In this document: positions 45,393 through 53,446 of the stretch, piece after piece | Layout of the letters: each line of letters begins with the position of its first letter | How positions within the stretch are numbered: position 1 is the stretch's first letter | From: Armatimonadota bacterium | Lineage (GTDB): Bacteria > Armatimonadota > HRBIN16 | NCBI GenBank assembly: GCA_026003195.1 | Contig: BPGU01000002.1 | Coordinates: forward strand, 1,133,102-1,197,101 | Direction of reading: 5' to 3' | DNA: 64,000 bases | Translations under genes and position numbers: made by a program | The notes under the pieces: generated by a model | What the model was told of the DNA's origin: nothing | The model's input: only the letters and a program-made list of their open reading frames with translations | Database searches by the model: none

Positions 45393-45966
45393 TGCAGTCA
45401 ATCGGGCTGTGAACGATACGGTAAAAGCTCTCGTGCGCGTCGCGGCAATGCGTGAGAAAGGAGCAGACCGGCATAGCGCACGGGTAGCAGTTCTGGCGGT
45501 AGCCACTGGAGAAAAGATGGGCATGAGCGAGGAGCAGCTGCTGGTGCTTCGCCGCGCGGCGGAACTGCATGACATCGGCAAGGTGGCGATTTCAGAGAGT
45601 ATCCTGTGTAAATTGGGGCGTCTTACAGAAGAGGAACTGAAGATTATGCGCGAGCACGCTACACTCGCTCTGGAGATACTGGGTGCTATCCCCTCCCTTC
45701 AGTCCACTCTTCCCTTGATTAAACATCACCATGAGCGCTGGGACGGTACCGGCTACCCGGATGGACTGGCTGGCGAGGAGATACCGCTGGGTGCGCGCAT
45801 TATCGCCGTTGCCGAAGCCTACGACATCCTGACGCAGGGCGCACCCTGGAAAGAGCCTCTCAGTATTGAGGAGGCAAAAGCGGAAATCCAGCGCTGTGCA
45901 GGCTCGCAGTTTGACCCCCGGGTGGTGGATGCGTTCTTGCAGGTATGTGACCTGATGTGCGATTGA
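45385..45966 (+). CDS. HD-GYP domain protein (probable c-di-GMP phosphodiesterase)
   Basis: A 193-residue stand-alone HD-GYP domain. The HD core is [11 protein letters not shown] and the GYP motif is HHERWDGTGYPDGL, followed by IPLGARIIAVAEAYDILT. Such domains hydrolyse c-di-GMP to GMP; the product may counter the cyclase at 39462. No receiver or sensor domain is attached. ATG 45385 overlaps selA by 8 bp; GGAGGG is 11 nt upstream, and GTG 45364 is the alternative. Confidence 0.9.
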   Translation: MHDAVNRAVNDTVKALVRVAAMREKGADRHSARVAVLAVATGEKMGMSEEQLLVLRRAAELHDIGKVAISESILCKLGRLTEEELKIMREHATLALEILGAIPSLQSTLPLIKHHHERWDGTGYPDGLAGEEIPLGARIIAVAEAYDILTQGAPWKEPLSIEEAKAEIQRCAGSQFDPRVVDAFLQVCDLMCD

Positions 45967-45983
45967 AAGGTAGCCTCCCCGCA

Positions 45984-46013
45984 TTGCGCGAGTGCAGACG
46001 GAAGGGCTATAAT
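45984..46013 (+). promoter_or_regulatory. Promoter of GT4/deacetylase pair, TTGCGC-N18-TATAAT
   Basis: TTGCGC 45984-45989 and TATAAT 46008-46013, 18 bp apart and 24 bp before the start codon. Same boxes and spacing as the OsmC promoter. Confidence 0.6.
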
Positions 46014-46036
46014 ATCGAGCGAGGGTCCATCCGACC

Positions 46037-47138
46037 ATGAAGATGCACGATTCGGCGAAAAAGTGGCGCGTGCTCCAGGTGGTGTCCAGCTCGGCAACAT
46101 CCGGTGCCGAGCGGCATTTGGTACTCCTTTCCAGAACCCTTCAACAGCAGGGACATTATGTGGTCACCGTTTGCCCCCCGCATAACTGGCTTCCTCAAGA
46201 GCTGCAACGCGCAGGAGTGAACACCTTTCCCTTACCGATGCGCGGTGCAGGTTCGGCAATGACTCTGTGGCGTCTGGCGCGCGTGGTGCGGGAACACCGG
46301 ATAGATATCATCCACACCCACCTCACTCGCGCTGCGTACTACGGTCTGCTGCTGGGATTGCTGACGCGCAAGCCAGTGGTCTCCACGGTGCATGTGTTCA
46401 CCTCCGACCCCGCCTACCGCTGGCTCTCGCGTCTGGGCAACCCTCTGATCGCCGTTTCGGAAGCGGTCAGGCGGTGGCTTATTGAGTATGGCGTACCTGC
46501 CAGCGAGGTGCAGACCGTCTACAACGCCACGGACTTTGTCTCCCTGAATGGCGCCAATGCGAACGCACCGCTGGAGGTACGGAGCGAGTTTGGTCTGCCT
46601 TCCACCAGCAAAATCATCGGCGTTTTTGCCAAAGTGACCCCCATCAAAGGGCAGGACCTGTTGCTGGAGGCTTTGCCACAGGTATTGCACTCCCATCCTG
46701 ACGTGTATGTGCTGTTCGTCGGTAGTATACGCCCGGCGTACCCAGCAGAGGGCGAAAGAGTTGGGAATATATCGTCACGTTGTCTTCACCGGGCTGCGCG
46801 CGGACGTTGCTCGCTTGATGCAGGCAGTCGATGTGGTCACGCTTCCCTCACGTTCGGAAACCTTCGGTCTGGCAGTACTGGAGGCCATGGCGCTGGGCAA
46901 GCCCGTCGTAGCGACACGGGTGGGGGGATTGCCTGAGCTGGTGCGCGATGGAGAAACAGGGATGCTGGTGGATTTCACCGCTACCTCGCTGGCGCATGCG
47001 CTCAACGAACTGTTGGCCAGCGCAGACCTGCGCTACCGCCTGGGACAGACAGCCCGGGCGATCGCCTGCCAGCACTACACGCCGGAGCGCATGGTGCGCC
47101 ACATCGAGGCAGTGTACGCTCGCGCGTTGACCGCCTGA
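46037..47138 (+). pseudogene. GT4 glycosyltransferase disrupted by a frameshift
   Basis: Two frames together give one complete GT4 enzyme of about 366 residues. Frame A (46037 to about 46740) has WRVLQVVSSSATSGAERHLV, DIIHTHLTRAAYYGLLLG and KIIGVFAKVTPIKGQDLLLE up to YVLFVGS. Frame B (about 46727-47138) continues with RAKELGIYRHVVFTGLRADV, then SETFGLAVLEAMALGKPVVA, including the E-x7-E site. The shift lies between 46726 and 46742; removing one C from the CCC at about 46740-46742 restores the protein. It is either a recent mutation or a sequencing error. The polysaccharide deacetylase follows by 2 bp. Confidence 0.85.
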
Positions 47139-47140
47139 AA

Positions 47141-47836
47141 ATGGTACCCATCCTGATGTACCATAACGTCGGCGAGAGAGAGCGCCATCTGAACGTTTCT
47201 CCCCAGTCTCTGGCGAGGCAGTGTCGACTGCTGCGGATGCTGGGTTTCCATGCCATTACCCTTCGCGAACTGGCGGAGCATCTGCAAGCACGTCGCCTTC
47301 CCCAACGCACGGTGGTCTTCACTTTCGACGATGCCCTGCTCGGCGTGTACGAACACGCGTTGCCTGTGTTGCAGCACTATGGATGGTGCGCAACTGTGTT
47401 TGCGGTGAGCCATCGGTTGGGAAAGGAAGCCGACTGGGCGCCGCGTCATCGGCACCGCGTGATGAACCGAGAACACCTGCTGGAACTCCACCAGCACGGC
47501 TGGGAAGTAGGTGCACACACCCTGACCCATCCCTACCTGACCCGCCTCTCCTCGGAAGATGCCAGACGGCAGATCGAGCAGTGCCGACAGGAACTGGAGG
47601 AACTTACTGGAGCGTCGGTCACCAGCTTTTGCTACCCGTACGGCGACGTGAACGAGACCATCGTGCAGATGGTACGGGAAGCAGGCTACCGAATGGCTTG
47701 CACGGTGCGCAAGGGACTGGTACGCCCTCAGGACGACCCGTTCACGCTTCCTCGTGTGCCGGTTGCCTACAGCGACGGCGCAACAGGTTTGCTGTACCGC
47801 CTGTGGCGGGCATGGAGACGCAGCGTGAGGCGGTAA
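47141..47836 (+). CDS. Polysaccharide deacetylase (NodB domain)
   Basis: A 231-residue carbohydrate esterase family 4 protein. The metal-binding triad is Asp64 with His126 and His130 (TFDDALLG; HTLTHPYLT), and FCYPYGDVNETI supplies the later motif. There is no signal peptide, so it may act at the inner membrane or in the cytoplasm on a polysaccharide intermediate. It follows the frameshifted GT4 by 2 bp and probably worked with it. Confidence 0.92.
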   Translation: MVPILMYHNVGERERHLNVSPQSLARQCRLLRMLGFHAITLRELAEHLQARRLPQRTVVFTFDDALLGVYEHALPVLQHYGWCATVFAVSHRLGKEADWAPRHRHRVMNREHLLELHQHGWEVGAHTLTHPYLTRLSSEDARRQIEQCRQELEELTGASVTSFCYPYGDVNETIVQMVREAGYRMACTVRKGLVRPQDDPFTLPRVPVAYSDGATGLLYRLWRAWRRSVRR

Positions 47837-47883
47837 CAAAACGCGTTTTCACCCCAAAACCGCAAAACGATGAGCCAAATCCA

Positions 47884-47933
47884 TTGACAAACTCTGCAGC
47901 CTGTGATACAATGAAAATGAACCTTAACGTTAA
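47884..47933 (+). promoter_or_regulatory. lacI-type gene promoter with overlapping operator
   Basis: TTGACA 47884-47889 and TACAAT 47907-47912 are 17 bp apart. TTAACGTTAA at 47924-47933 is a perfect palindrome with the central CG typical of LacI/PurR operators and lies over the predicted start of transcription. This suggests autorepression by the gene product. Confidence 0.7.
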
Positions 47934-47957
47934 ACGTTGAAAGTTCAAGTAACCACC

Positions 47958-48956
47958 ATGCTCACCAAGAGGGCAACGATTAAAGATATAGCGGCGCGAG
48001 TAGGCGTCTCGGCGACGGTGGTGTCGCAGGTGCTGCGCGGGGTACAGGGGTCCATGGTCTCGTCAGCCACGCGCCAGCGCATCCTGGATACCGCCCGCGA
48101 ACTCGGTTATCGCCCGAACCGGCAAGCGCAGGCGCTGGTCGGCGGCAAGACGCAAACTGTGGCTATCTGGAAGCATGGTTTATCCTCGCCCTTCCATGCA
48201 TGGGTAATGCACCAGTGCGCCCTGTGCGCGTATGAGGACGGCTACGAGGTCATCATCCGCGACTTCGCCTCCGTGCGCGAGGAGGCGGTATGGGTGCATC
48301 TCAGCGACGTAGACGGTGTGTTAGCCCACGAGTGTCCAGAGCACCTCAGGATGTTGTTACAGCAATACCCCCAGAGGCGTTTACCGGTAGTAAGTATGGG
48401 CGTGTTCTACGTGACAGAATGCGACCATGTAGGCATCGACCTGTATCCGGCTGCACGGGAAGCGGTACAGCATCTCGTGGACAACGGTTGTCGGCGTATC
48501 GCGTACGTGGCGTACGACCCCGATCAATCCTTCGGGGAGCCGCGCTACGAGGCATACCGGTCGGTGCTGCAGGAGGCGGGCATCTCGCCGGAGTACATCG
48601 CCCTGCATGACGCCCCTCGCGCCGAGGTGCGTCGCCTGCTGAGGGAATACTTTCAACAGCACGGAACGCCCGACGGTATCTTCTGCCATAACGACGATAC
48701 GGCGATAACCTGCCTGCGCGCACTGTATGATGTAGGGGCACGTGTGCCAGAGGATGTTGCGCTGGTGGGCTGCGACGGCATTCAGGAAACGCAATATACG
48801 TACCCGGAAATCAGCACTATTGTGCAGCCGATAGAGCAGATGTGCCAGCTGGCGTGGAGGCTGTTCAGACAGCGGCTGGAGCAGCCGGATAAAGAGATTG
48901 AAGGAGTGGTATTGCCCGCCCGGTTCGTGGCTCGTGGTTCTTCACTGTGCTGCTGA
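47958..48956 (+). CDS. LacI-family transcriptional regulator
   Basis: A 332-residue repressor. The N-terminal helix-turn-helix ([20 protein letters not shown]) and hinge helix ([10 protein letters not shown]) are followed by a periplasmic-binding-protein-like effector domain with [20 protein letters not shown] and [21 protein letters not shown] choose ATG 47958 because it puts the HTH at the usual position; a TTG at 47937 would add 7 residues inside the operator region. The effector is unknown. The prepilin gene starts 73 bp downstream. Confidence 0.92.
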   Translation: MLTKRATIKDIAARVGVSATVVSQVLRGVQGSMVSSATRQRILDTARELGYRPNRQAQALVGGKTQTVAIWKHGLSSPFHAWVMHQCALCAYEDGYEVIIRDFASVREEAVWVHLSDVDGVLAHECPEHLRMLLQQYPQRRLPVVSMGVFYVTECDHVGIDLYPAAREAVQHLVDNGCRRIAYVAYDPDQSFGEPRYEAYRSVLQEAGISPEYIALHDAPRAEVRRLLREYFQQHGTPDGIFCHNDDTAITCLRALYDVGARVPEDVALVGCDGIQETQYTYPEISTIVQPIEQMCQLAWRLFRQRLEQPDKEIEGVVLPARFVARGSSLCC

Positions 48957-49029
48957 TGGGGCTGTCAAAGGCGGTGTATGGCACTGCCTTTTGATGAAGC
49001 GCATAAATAAACGACAGGAGGTATGTCCG

Positions 49030-49875
49030 ATGAAACGCAACGCTTTTACGCTCATTGAGCTGCTCGTCGTCATCGCGATTATCGCGATACTGGCGGCGAT
49101 TCTGTTCCCGGTGTTCGCCCAGGCGCGGGAGAAGGCGCGCAGCATCACCTGCCTGAGTAATACCAAGCAGGTTGGGCTTGCAGCAGCCATGTACTTGCAG
49201 GACTACGACGAAACCACGTCGCCTGCCAAGGCATGTGGAGGAGACGGCACTTGCGCAACATCACCTTCGCCGGGGCGACTTTCCTGCGCTAATGATTCGA
49301 TGAGCCCGCCGTACTACATCGAATGCGTTGGGCCCTTTGCTTCTTTCCAGGACCTGGTGCAACCATACATGAAGAACTATGGGTTGCTGGTCTGCACCTC
49401 CAATCCTCAAAGAGGCGTTTGGCCCACCGACCCTACTTGCGATGGTACCGCCGGCAATCGACTGTACACTTACAAAGTGAACCACTACGCTGTGTCGCCG
49501 GTCGTGTACCTGAATAACTATGATCCCAACATGCAGAATCCGTACGTCGGATGGACGGCGATCGGGGCACCTCTTGCTCGATTTACCACTCCCGCGTCGC
49601 TGATACTGCTTGCCGAGTTCTACGGCACCTGCCCCGACGTGCGCAACTCCATCCACGACATGGACTGCGGCATCCACAACGGCGGTTCCAACTACGTCTT
49701 TGTGGACGGTCACGCCAAGTGGTACCGGTTCATGCAGACGGTCACTCCGGACAGAACATGCATGTGGGCAGGCGAAGAGGACCCGAACGCACAACTGGTG
49801 ATTTGTACTGCCTACAAGAACAAAGTCATCGCCAGGGCGCCGGGTAGACCGTTCTTGCAGAAATGTCTGCAGTGA
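49030..49875 (+). CDS. Prepilin-like protein with H-x9-DG C-terminal motif (DUF1559-like)
   Basis: A 281-residue type II secretion/type IV pilin-like protein. The leader KRNA followed by [20 protein letters not shown] is a canonical prepilin cleavage site and helix. The stretch [20 protein letters not shown] then [16 protein letters not shown] is typical of the DUF1559 families expanded in Planctomycetes and Armatimonadota. Near the end [17 protein letters not shown] is the H-x9-DG motif. AGGAGGT precedes ATG 49030. Many such proteins have unknown surface roles. A tiny membrane protein gene follows by 12 bp. Confidence 0.93.
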   Translation: MKRNAFTLIELLVVIAIIAILAAILFPVFAQAREKARSITCLSNTKQVGLAAAMYLQDYDETTSPAKACGGDGTCATSPSPGRLSCANDSMSPPYYIECVGPFASFQDLVQPYMKNYGLLVCTSNPQRGVWPTDPTCDGTAGNRLYTYKVNHYAVSPVVYLNNYDPNMQNPYVGWTAIGAPLARFTTPASLILLAEFYGTCPDVRNSIHDMDCGIHNGGSNYVFVDGHAKWYRFMQTVTPDRTCMWAGEEDPNAQLVICTAYKNKVIARAPGRPFLQKCLQ

Positions 49876-49887
49876 GGAGGCAGGCGA

Positions 49888-50076
49888 ATGAACAAAGAGG
49901 TACACTGGGGTTGGGTCGTTGCTGCCATTGTGGTGGCGATACTGATACTCGTGGGTGGGCTCTGGTGGCAAGACAAGAAGCGCACCGCCGAGTACATCAA
50001 GTATCGCCAAGAGGTGGTGGCAAGCGAGCAGCGGCCAGGAGCTCCCATGGGACCCGCTTCACGTGAGGAGCGGTAG
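49888..50076 (+). CDS. Small single-helix membrane protein
   Basis: A 62-residue product with one membrane helix (WGWVVAAIVVAILILVGGLW) near the N-terminus and a charged, Pro-containing tail (KYRQEVVASEQRPGAPMGP). GAGGAGGCAGG precedes ATG 49888. It follows the prepilin by 12 bp and is ended by a strong terminator, so the two form an operon. Small membrane genes also follow the prepilin at 53447-54265. Function unknown. Confidence 0.7.
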   Translation: MNKEVHWGWVVAAIVVAILILVGGLWWQDKKRTAEYIKYRQEVVASEQRPGAPMGPASREER

Positions 50077-50136
50077 CTTGGCTCTCATCTCACGCGATAA
50101 CGCAAGCAACTCGATTCACTAGCCAATCTGCTTCTA

Positions 50137-50170
50137 CCGGTATGCCCGCGCAGGGCATACCGGGCTTTTT
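50137..50170 (+). terminator. Rho-independent terminator after prepilin operon
   Basis: CCGGTATGCCC (50137-50147) pairs with GGGCATACCGG (50153-50163) over an 11-bp stem with loop GCGCA, followed by GCTTTTT. It closes the lacI-prepilin-small membrane protein run. Confidence 0.9.
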
Positions 50171-50331
50171 GTGCACAGGTCCAGCACGAGCTGGCAGGTT
50201 TCGGCGAGGTGATGGGCATGCAGAATCTTCCCGCAGGAGCAGGCTTTCGACCTGTTTTCGCAGAAACTCACTGTGGCAGAGCAAACACGAGCGGTTTGCG
50301 CTATCCCAAAAAGACTCGGGGAGGTGCGACA

Positions 50332-50625
50332 ATGAGTACCCTCAACCCTGAAGAGGCGCGGGAGATATACGCCCTTGCCCGTAAAGTGGTACACCAGCAC
50401 GGTACGTGGGTTCCCCGCTCAGACCTCAGCATGTACTGCGGTTCACGCCTGTACATCGAACTCAAGGAAGACAGCGGTAAGCTTACCGTGCTCGCCTTTG
50501 ACGAAAGCGGGCAACCTGCAGAAGAGCCCGTCTTCATCGGGTATGCGGACGGCAGGATAGATACTTTCCAGCGGGGCGATTGGCAGACCCAGCTGCAGCT
50601 CCTGGCGCAGGGGAGCATCGTCTAG
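50332..50625 (+). CDS. Small conserved-looking protein of unknown function
   Basis: A 97-residue soluble protein starting at ATG 50332 with GGGGAGGT 8 nt upstream. It has an N-terminal helix (NPEEAREIYALARKVVHQHG) and then predicted strands (LYIELKEDSGKLTVLAFDES, PVFIGYADGRIDTF), which suggests a small alpha/beta domain. No motif is recognised. It lies between the prepilin terminator and the Tat-exported oxidoreductase, with 102 bp to the latter. Confidence 0.65.
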   Translation: MSTLNPEEAREIYALARKVVHQHGTWVPRSDLSMYCGSRLYIELKEDSGKLTVLAFDESGQPAEEPVFIGYADGRIDTFQRGDWQTQLQLLAQGSIV

Positions 50626-50727
50626 AAGCAGGGGTTAGACGACAACCCGCGAATAAAACTCACAAAATCACCCAAGAGCGGAGGATGTTGGCAGATACAC
50701 GCAATCATACCCAAGGGGGGAGGAACG

Positions 50728-52170
50728 ATGCATCAACTGTCACGAAGACGTTTCTTGCAAGATTCGCTGGCTCTGCTGGCGGTGACCGCACTGCCAGCTC
50801 CCGTTCTCGCTTCAGTTAAGGTGGCTCGCAGGCAAGCCAGCCCCAACGAGCGCATCGGCGCGGCGGTCATCGGCTTCAATGGACAGGGCAAAAGCCATAT
50901 CCGCCAGTTGCTAGCCCAGCCTGACGTAGACCTGGTGGCACTGTGCGACGTGGACGAAGCGGTATGGCCCGTCGGACTCAAAATCGTGGAAGACGCGGGC
51001 AGACCCAAGCCAAAGACCTACCAGGACATTCGCAAGCTGCTGGAAGACAAGGACGTGGACGTGGTGACCATCGCCACACCCAACCACTGGCACGCGCTCG
51101 CCGCTATCTGGGCGATGCTGGCGGGCAAGGATGTGTACGTGGAAAAGCCCTCCAGCCACAACGTGTGGGAAGGGCGACGCACGGTGCAAATCGCCCGCCA
51201 GCTGGGGCGCATCTGCCAGGTGGGCACCCAGATTCGCTCCGCGGAGGGCATCCGCCAGGCGATCCAGTACCTGCATGAAGGCAAGCTGGGCAAAGTGTAT
51301 CTGGCGCGCGGATTGTGCTACAAACGGCGCGACTCCATTGGCAAAGTGCCCGGTCCGCAGGAACCACCCGCTACAGTAGACTACGACATCTGGCTGGGAC
51401 CCGCGCCCAAAAAGCCCGTGATGCGCCAGCGGTTCCATTACGATTGGCACTGGTTCTGGGACTACGGCAACGGCGACCTGGGCAATCAGGGCGTACACCA
51501 GATGGATATCGCTCGCTGGGGGCTGAACAAACATACCCTGCCGCATAAGGTGCTGGGCTTGGGTGGACGCTTCGGCTATGTGGACGACGGCGAGACCCCC
51601 AACACCGAGCTGGTTTTCTGTGACTACGGCGATAGCCAGCTCATCTTCGAAGTGCGTGGATTGGAGACCCCCGACCTCAAAGGGGTGAAAGTGGGCAACA
51701 TCTTCTATGGCGAGAAGGGCATCATGGTCATCCCCAGCTACAGTCAGGCGATCGTGTTCGACAACGACGGCAACAAGGTAACTGAGTTCAACGCGGGCGG
51801 CGACCATATGCGCAATTTCCTCGACGCCGTACGCAGCCGGAAACACACCGACCTGCACGCCGACATCGAGGAGGGACATCTTTCCAGCGCGCTGTGCCAC
51901 CTGGGCAACGTTTCTTATCTACTGGGCGAGCTGGTGCCGTTTGACGCCGAGAAGAAAGCCTTTGGGGATAACAAAGAGGCTTACGAGACCTTCGCCCGCT
52001 TCGAGGAGCACCTGGCGGCGAACAACATCGTGTTGCGGGAGACTAAGTACCGTCTGGGGCGCGAGCTGCACATCGACGTGGAGCACGAAACCTGCGGGCG
52101 TGATTCGCGGGCGAACCGCTTGCTCACCCGCGAGTACCGGAAGCCCTACATCGTGCCCGAGAAGGTGTAA
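50728..52170 (+). CDS. Tat-exported Gfo/Idh/MocA-family oxidoreductase
   Basis: A 480-residue NAD(P)-type oxidoreductase of the sugar-modifying Gfo/Idh/MocA family. The N-terminus carries a twin-arginine signal (SRRRFLQDSLALLAVTALPA). The Rossmann part has AVIGFNGQGKSHIRQLL, and the EKP motif is VYVEKPSSHN. The C-terminal catalytic part includes GNGDLGNQGVHQMDIARWGL. Export folded with cofactor fits the Tat signal. AGGA lies before ATG 50728. Its 3' end is duplicated at 52889. Confidence 0.92.
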   Translation: MHQLSRRRFLQDSLALLAVTALPAPVLASVKVARRQASPNERIGAAVIGFNGQGKSHIRQLLAQPDVDLVALCDVDEAVWPVGLKIVEDAGRPKPKTYQDIRKLLEDKDVDVVTIATPNHWHALAAIWAMLAGKDVYVEKPSSHNVWEGRRTVQIARQLGRICQVGTQIRSAEGIRQAIQYLHEGKLGKVYLARGLCYKRRDSIGKVPGPQEPPATVDYDIWLGPAPKKPVMRQRFHYDWHWFWDYGNGDLGNQGVHQMDIARWGLNKHTLPHKVLGLGGRFGYVDDGETPNTELVFCDYGDSQLIFEVRGLETPDLKGVKVGNIFYGEKGIMVIPSYSQAIVFDNDGNKVTEFNAGGDHMRNFLDAVRSRKHTDLHADIEEGHLSSALCHLGNVSYLLGELVPFDAEKKAFGDNKEAYETFARFEEHLAANNIVLRETKYRLGRELHIDVEHETCGRDSRANRLLTREYRKPYIVPEKV

Positions 52171-52223
52171 CCCTCACCCCCAGTCCCCTCTCCCAGGCGT
52201 CGGGAGAGGGGGTATTGTGTTTA
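52121..52223 (+). repeat. Direct repeat copy 1 (3' end of oxidoreductase plus terminator)
   Basis: About 103 bp from the last 16 codons of the oxidoreductase through the GGGAGAGGGG hairpin, repeated at 52889-52993 with about 85-90 % identity by eye. The two copies are 768 bp apart and flank the degraded toxin-antitoxin pair. Confidence 0.8.
52185..52211 (+). terminator. Terminator-like hairpin after the oxidoreductase
   Basis: CCCCTCTCCC (52185-52194) pairs with GGGAGAGGGG (52202-52211) with a 7-nt loop. The following bases (GTATTGTG) are only partly U-rich, so the strength is moderate. Confidence 0.6.
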
Positions 52224-52263
52224 CCGGGCGGGGTCTACTGGCTGCCAATCCTCAAGCACGTGT

Positions 52264-52269
52264 TATAAT
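52264..52269 (+). promoter_or_regulatory. -10 box before the antitoxin gene
   Basis: TATAAT, 25 bp ahead of the antitoxin start. No convincing -35 at 16-18 bp. Confidence 0.4.
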
Positions 52270-52294
52270 GAAATTGCGTCAGGAGGTGACGGAG

Positions 52295-52540
52295 TTGACC
52301 ACGACCAGCTTGCACGAAGCGCAAAAGCATCTTTCCCGACTGATAGAACGGGTGGCGCAAGGAGAACAGATTATTATTACCCGCAGGGGGATCCCCGTTG
52401 CGGTTCTTTCACCCGCAGGCAGGTCCTCAATGCCTTCTTCAGATACCCGACAGGCTATCGAGGAGCTACGAGCACTACGCAAAGGAGTGCGATTAGCAGG
52501 GCTATCCATACGCGAGATGATTGAGGAAGGTCGCTTGTGA
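52295..52540 (+). CDS. Phd/YefM-type antitoxin
   Basis: An 81-residue type II antitoxin. The N-terminal TTTSLHEAQKHLSRLIERVA then QGEQIIITRRGIPVAVLSPA is the Phd/YefM DNA-binding fold; the C-terminal part is charged and would neutralise the toxin. I use TTG 52295 because AGGAGGT sits 7 nt upstream; ATG 52268 would add nine residues and use part of the -10 box. The VapC gene overlaps by 1 bp but is broken, so this antitoxin is probably an orphan. Confidence 0.85.
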   Translation: MTTTSLHEAQKHLSRLIERVAQGEQIIITRRGIPVAVLSPAGRSSMPSSDTRQAIEELRALRKGVRLAGLSIREMIEEGRL

Positions 52541-52883
52541 TGAAAGATGCCTTTGTCCTGGATGCTTCGATAACCCTCTCGTGGGCAACGCCCTGTTGGT
52601 AGCTCAACGACGAGGCAGGGTAGACGATTTACAAATCGAACGTTTTCTCACGCTGTTACAGCAGCTGCCCATCACTGTGAGTGTGGTATCTGCGACCACT
52701 GTGTTTGACGAGGTACTGCGAGTGGCGCGACAGCACCAGCTATCCACCTACGATGCCTCTTATCTTCAGCTGGCGATACAGATGAGGTTACCGCTCGCCA
52801 CTCAAGACACCCCCCTGCGCCAAGCAATGCAGCAGTGCGGCGTACCGATTTTTCTGAGCGAAGCCACCCTTGGGAAAGAATAG
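52540..52883 (+). pseudogene. vapC: Broken VapC-type PIN-domain toxin
   Basis: ATG 52540 overlaps the antitoxin stop by 1 bp. The first frame gives KDAFVLDASITLSW with the first PIN Asp, then hits TAG at 52602. The rest of a PIN domain (GNALLVAQRRGRVDDLQIER, then TYDASYLQLAIQMRLPLATQ with later acidic residues) lies in a different frame from about 52580 to 52883. About 30-35 codons that normally join these parts, including the middle acidic residue, are gone. The toxin should be inactive. Confidence 0.85.
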
Positions 52884-52888
52884 CCCAC

Positions 52889-52993
52889 TGCTCACCCGCG
52901 AGTACCGGAAGCCCTACGTCGTGCCCGAGAAGGTGTAACCCCCATTCCCAGCCCCCTCTCGCAGCGTTGGGAGAGGGGGTTCTTGCGTTTAGC
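52889..52993 (+). repeat. Direct repeat copy 2 (oxidoreductase 3' remnant)
   Basis: TGCTCACCCGCGAGTACCGG at 52889 repeats the oxidoreductase end at 52121, including codons for LTREYRKPY.VPEKV and the stop, then a diverged copy of the hairpin (CCCCCTCTC/GGGAGAGGGGG). It is not attached to an upstream open frame. It may be the end of a lost paralogue. Confidence 0.8.
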
Positions 52994-53204
52994 GGGTGGT
53001 CTGCCCGCCTCCTGCTGGGGGGGCACCTCCACCGCCTGGCGGTCCCATACGTTGTGACTTGGGAAGCATCGGTCCCTCATAGTAGCCGGGGGGCGGGGGC
53101 TCTTCCTTCTGTACCTGGTAGCGCAGTAGCATCGCTATGCCTACCAGTACAACGCCTACAAGCAACAGAATGACCACGTTCCTCTTCGCGCCAGTTCCAC
53201 CCAT
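52989..53204 (-). CDS. Small membrane protein with GYYEGPMLPKSQR tail
   Basis: A 71-residue product. One membrane helix (VVILLLVGVVLVGIAMLLRY) is followed by a Pro-rich linker, the motif GYYEGPMLPKSQRMG and a Gly/Pro-rich end. AGGAGG lies 8 nt before ATG 53204. The same GYYEGPMLPKSQR motif ends the lipoprotein gene just upstream (53260-53442). Both are on the strand of the prepilin at 53447-54265 and probably share its transcript. Function unknown. Confidence 0.75.
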   Translation of the reverse strand: MGGTGAKRNVVILLLVGVVLVGIAMLLRYQVQKEEPPPPGYYEGPMLPKSQRMGPPGGGGAPPAGGGQTTR

Positions 53205-53259
53205 TGCAATTTCCTCCTAACGGAGTCAGCAGCCCCCGCCTGATTGGCGGGGGCTTCGG

Positions 53260-53442
53260 CTAATTAGTCGTCCCTTGAGCGGGTGTCCCCGTTCTCTGGC
53301 TCTTGGGGAGCATCGGTCCCTCGTAATAGCCCTCTGCCTTTGGATCTTCTTTTTTTCCGCAGGCAGTAATGCTCAGTCCGATGACAACGAGCCACAACAG
53401 GCTCAACACGAGCACTACCGCTCTGGCGATGTCTCTTCGCAT
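53260..53442 (-). CDS. Small lipoprotein with GYYEGPMLPKSQR tail
   Basis: A 60-residue product starting at ATG 53442 (GGAG upstream), only 4 bp after the prepilin stop. The hydrophobic N-terminus ends in a lipobox-like ITAC, so it is probably a lipoprotein. After a charged linker (KKEDPKAE) comes GYYEGPMLPKSQRTG, shared with the next gene. The longer frame from 53577 overlaps the prepilin gene in another frame and is rejected. Confidence 0.75.
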   Translation of the reverse strand: MRRDIARAVVLVLSLLWLVVIGLSITACGKKEDPKAEGYYEGPMLPKSQRTGTPAQGTTN

Positions 53443-53446
53443 GAGA

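Noticed and set aside
51941..52294. Upstream extension of the antitoxin frame into the oxidoreductase gene
   Set aside because: It reads through the oxidoreductase end in another frame and gives a Ser/Arg-rich sequence; the antitoxin fold starts at 52295.
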